Shown piece after piece: positions 51,132 through 51,346 of a stretch of DNA of 51,346 nucleotides; the first letter of the stretch is position 1; each line of letters begins with the position of its first letter. Under the pieces are notes generated by a model. The model saw only the letters and a list, made by a program, of their open reading frames with translations. It searched no databases and was not told where the DNA came from. Source of the stretch: Planctomycetota bacterium (lineage in GTDB: Bacteria > Planctomycetota > Planctomycetia > Pirellulales > UBA1268); contig VGZO01000031.1 in NCBI GenBank assembly GCA_016872555.1, positions 1 through 51,346 on the forward strand, in the 5' to 3' direction. The translations under genes and the position numbers were made by a program.

Positions 51132-51346
51132 GCGGTCTCCTTCAATCGTAGCCCCTCAGGATCCGCTCCTGCAAGCACCGTCCCCGTCGCGACCGCAAGG
51201 CCGCCGACGGCAATCAAACCGGCCCTATGGCGCGGAGCGGTTCGCTCTGCGGCTTCTGCCGGTGGTGCATGCGCGGGATCGAGGGGGCGACGCGCCCTCT
51301 TCATCGCGCCTGGCGGATTGCGCGTGGCGTGTCTGACGTCGTCTCG

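Larger units (their letters stand above)
50472..51346. other. Gene-free 875-nt region with repeats and palindromes
   Basis: No convincing gene: the open frames here lack ribosome-binding sites and family features. It contains the GGACATAAGGACGGA tandem repeat, the GGGACA/TGTCCC hairpin, a TTTTCC-TG-GGAAAA palindrome (50851-50864), an 11-bp inverted pair CCGGATGGACC (50868-50878 and 51076-51086) and a promoter candidate near 51103. Confidence 0.55.

Noticed and set aside
1-51346. CRISPR arrays, rRNA or tRNA genes
   Set aside because: No regularly spaced direct repeats of 24-40 bp and no recognisable rRNA blocks or cloverleaf sequences were seen by eye.

Overview
The window reads as a GC-rich chromosome segment of a planctomycete, probably Pirellulales-like. 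The signs are many secreted sulfatases, tandem Gfo/Idh/MocA oxidoreductases with Tat-type leaders, a DUF1559 pseudopilin-like protein with an H-x9-DG end, a ThuA domain, a PQQ-like propeller, and a LESRALLA-type N-terminus on a large exported chitinase. This placement comes from gene content only; no rRNA or tRNA was seen.

Left end (1-5.9 kb): an integron-type gene-cassette array. At least four attC-like sites (about 180-271, 3403-3466, 5023-5086, 5484-5575) separate single-gene cassettes, all on the + strand: the tail of an unknown protein, a PHP/AAA ATPase of TrlF type (probable defence gene), a CPBP intramembrane protease, and two small membrane proteins. No integrase is in the window. The array is followed by hairpins and the wrecks of two transposases (5.9-6.65 kb).

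Centre (6.7-24.0 kb, all +): a tightly packed run of six genes carrying nine sulfatase domains. They comprise a single sulfatase, a PQQ-like propeller, a ThuA-sulfatase fusion, an 1832-residue protein with three sulfatases and an esterase, a double sulfatase, and a sulfatase-HEAT-sulfatase protein. Spacings of -4 to +43 nt suggest one 17-kb operon for desulfating and deacylating a sulfated polysaccharide at the cell surface or in the periplasm. A CBM2/Calx-beta/GH18 chitinase (24.3-27.0 kb), a DUF485/ActP-like symporter pair and a GNAT acetyltransferase follow.

Right half (29.9-51.3 kb): housekeeping and accessory genes, mostly on the minus strand. They are two tandem oxidoreductases with a gene-conversion-like patch, a small conserved-looking protein, flotillin-like FloA, adenine phosphoribosyltransferase, a group-2-like sigma factor, a YidB-like protein, an intradiol dioxygenase, a DUF1559 protein, and a histidine kinase with a sigma-54-dependent NtrC-type regulator. 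After these come a five-bladed-propeller glycosidase-like protein, a small secreted protein, an esterase, a glycosyltransferase, a trypsin/LamG-like/SirB1 fusion, SelO and a coiled-coil PD-(D/E)XK protein. A repeated element with a TGTCCGTGGACA core lies just 3' of several minus-strand genes. The last 0.9 kb has no convincing gene but holds short repeats, palindromes and a good promoter candidate pointing out of the window.
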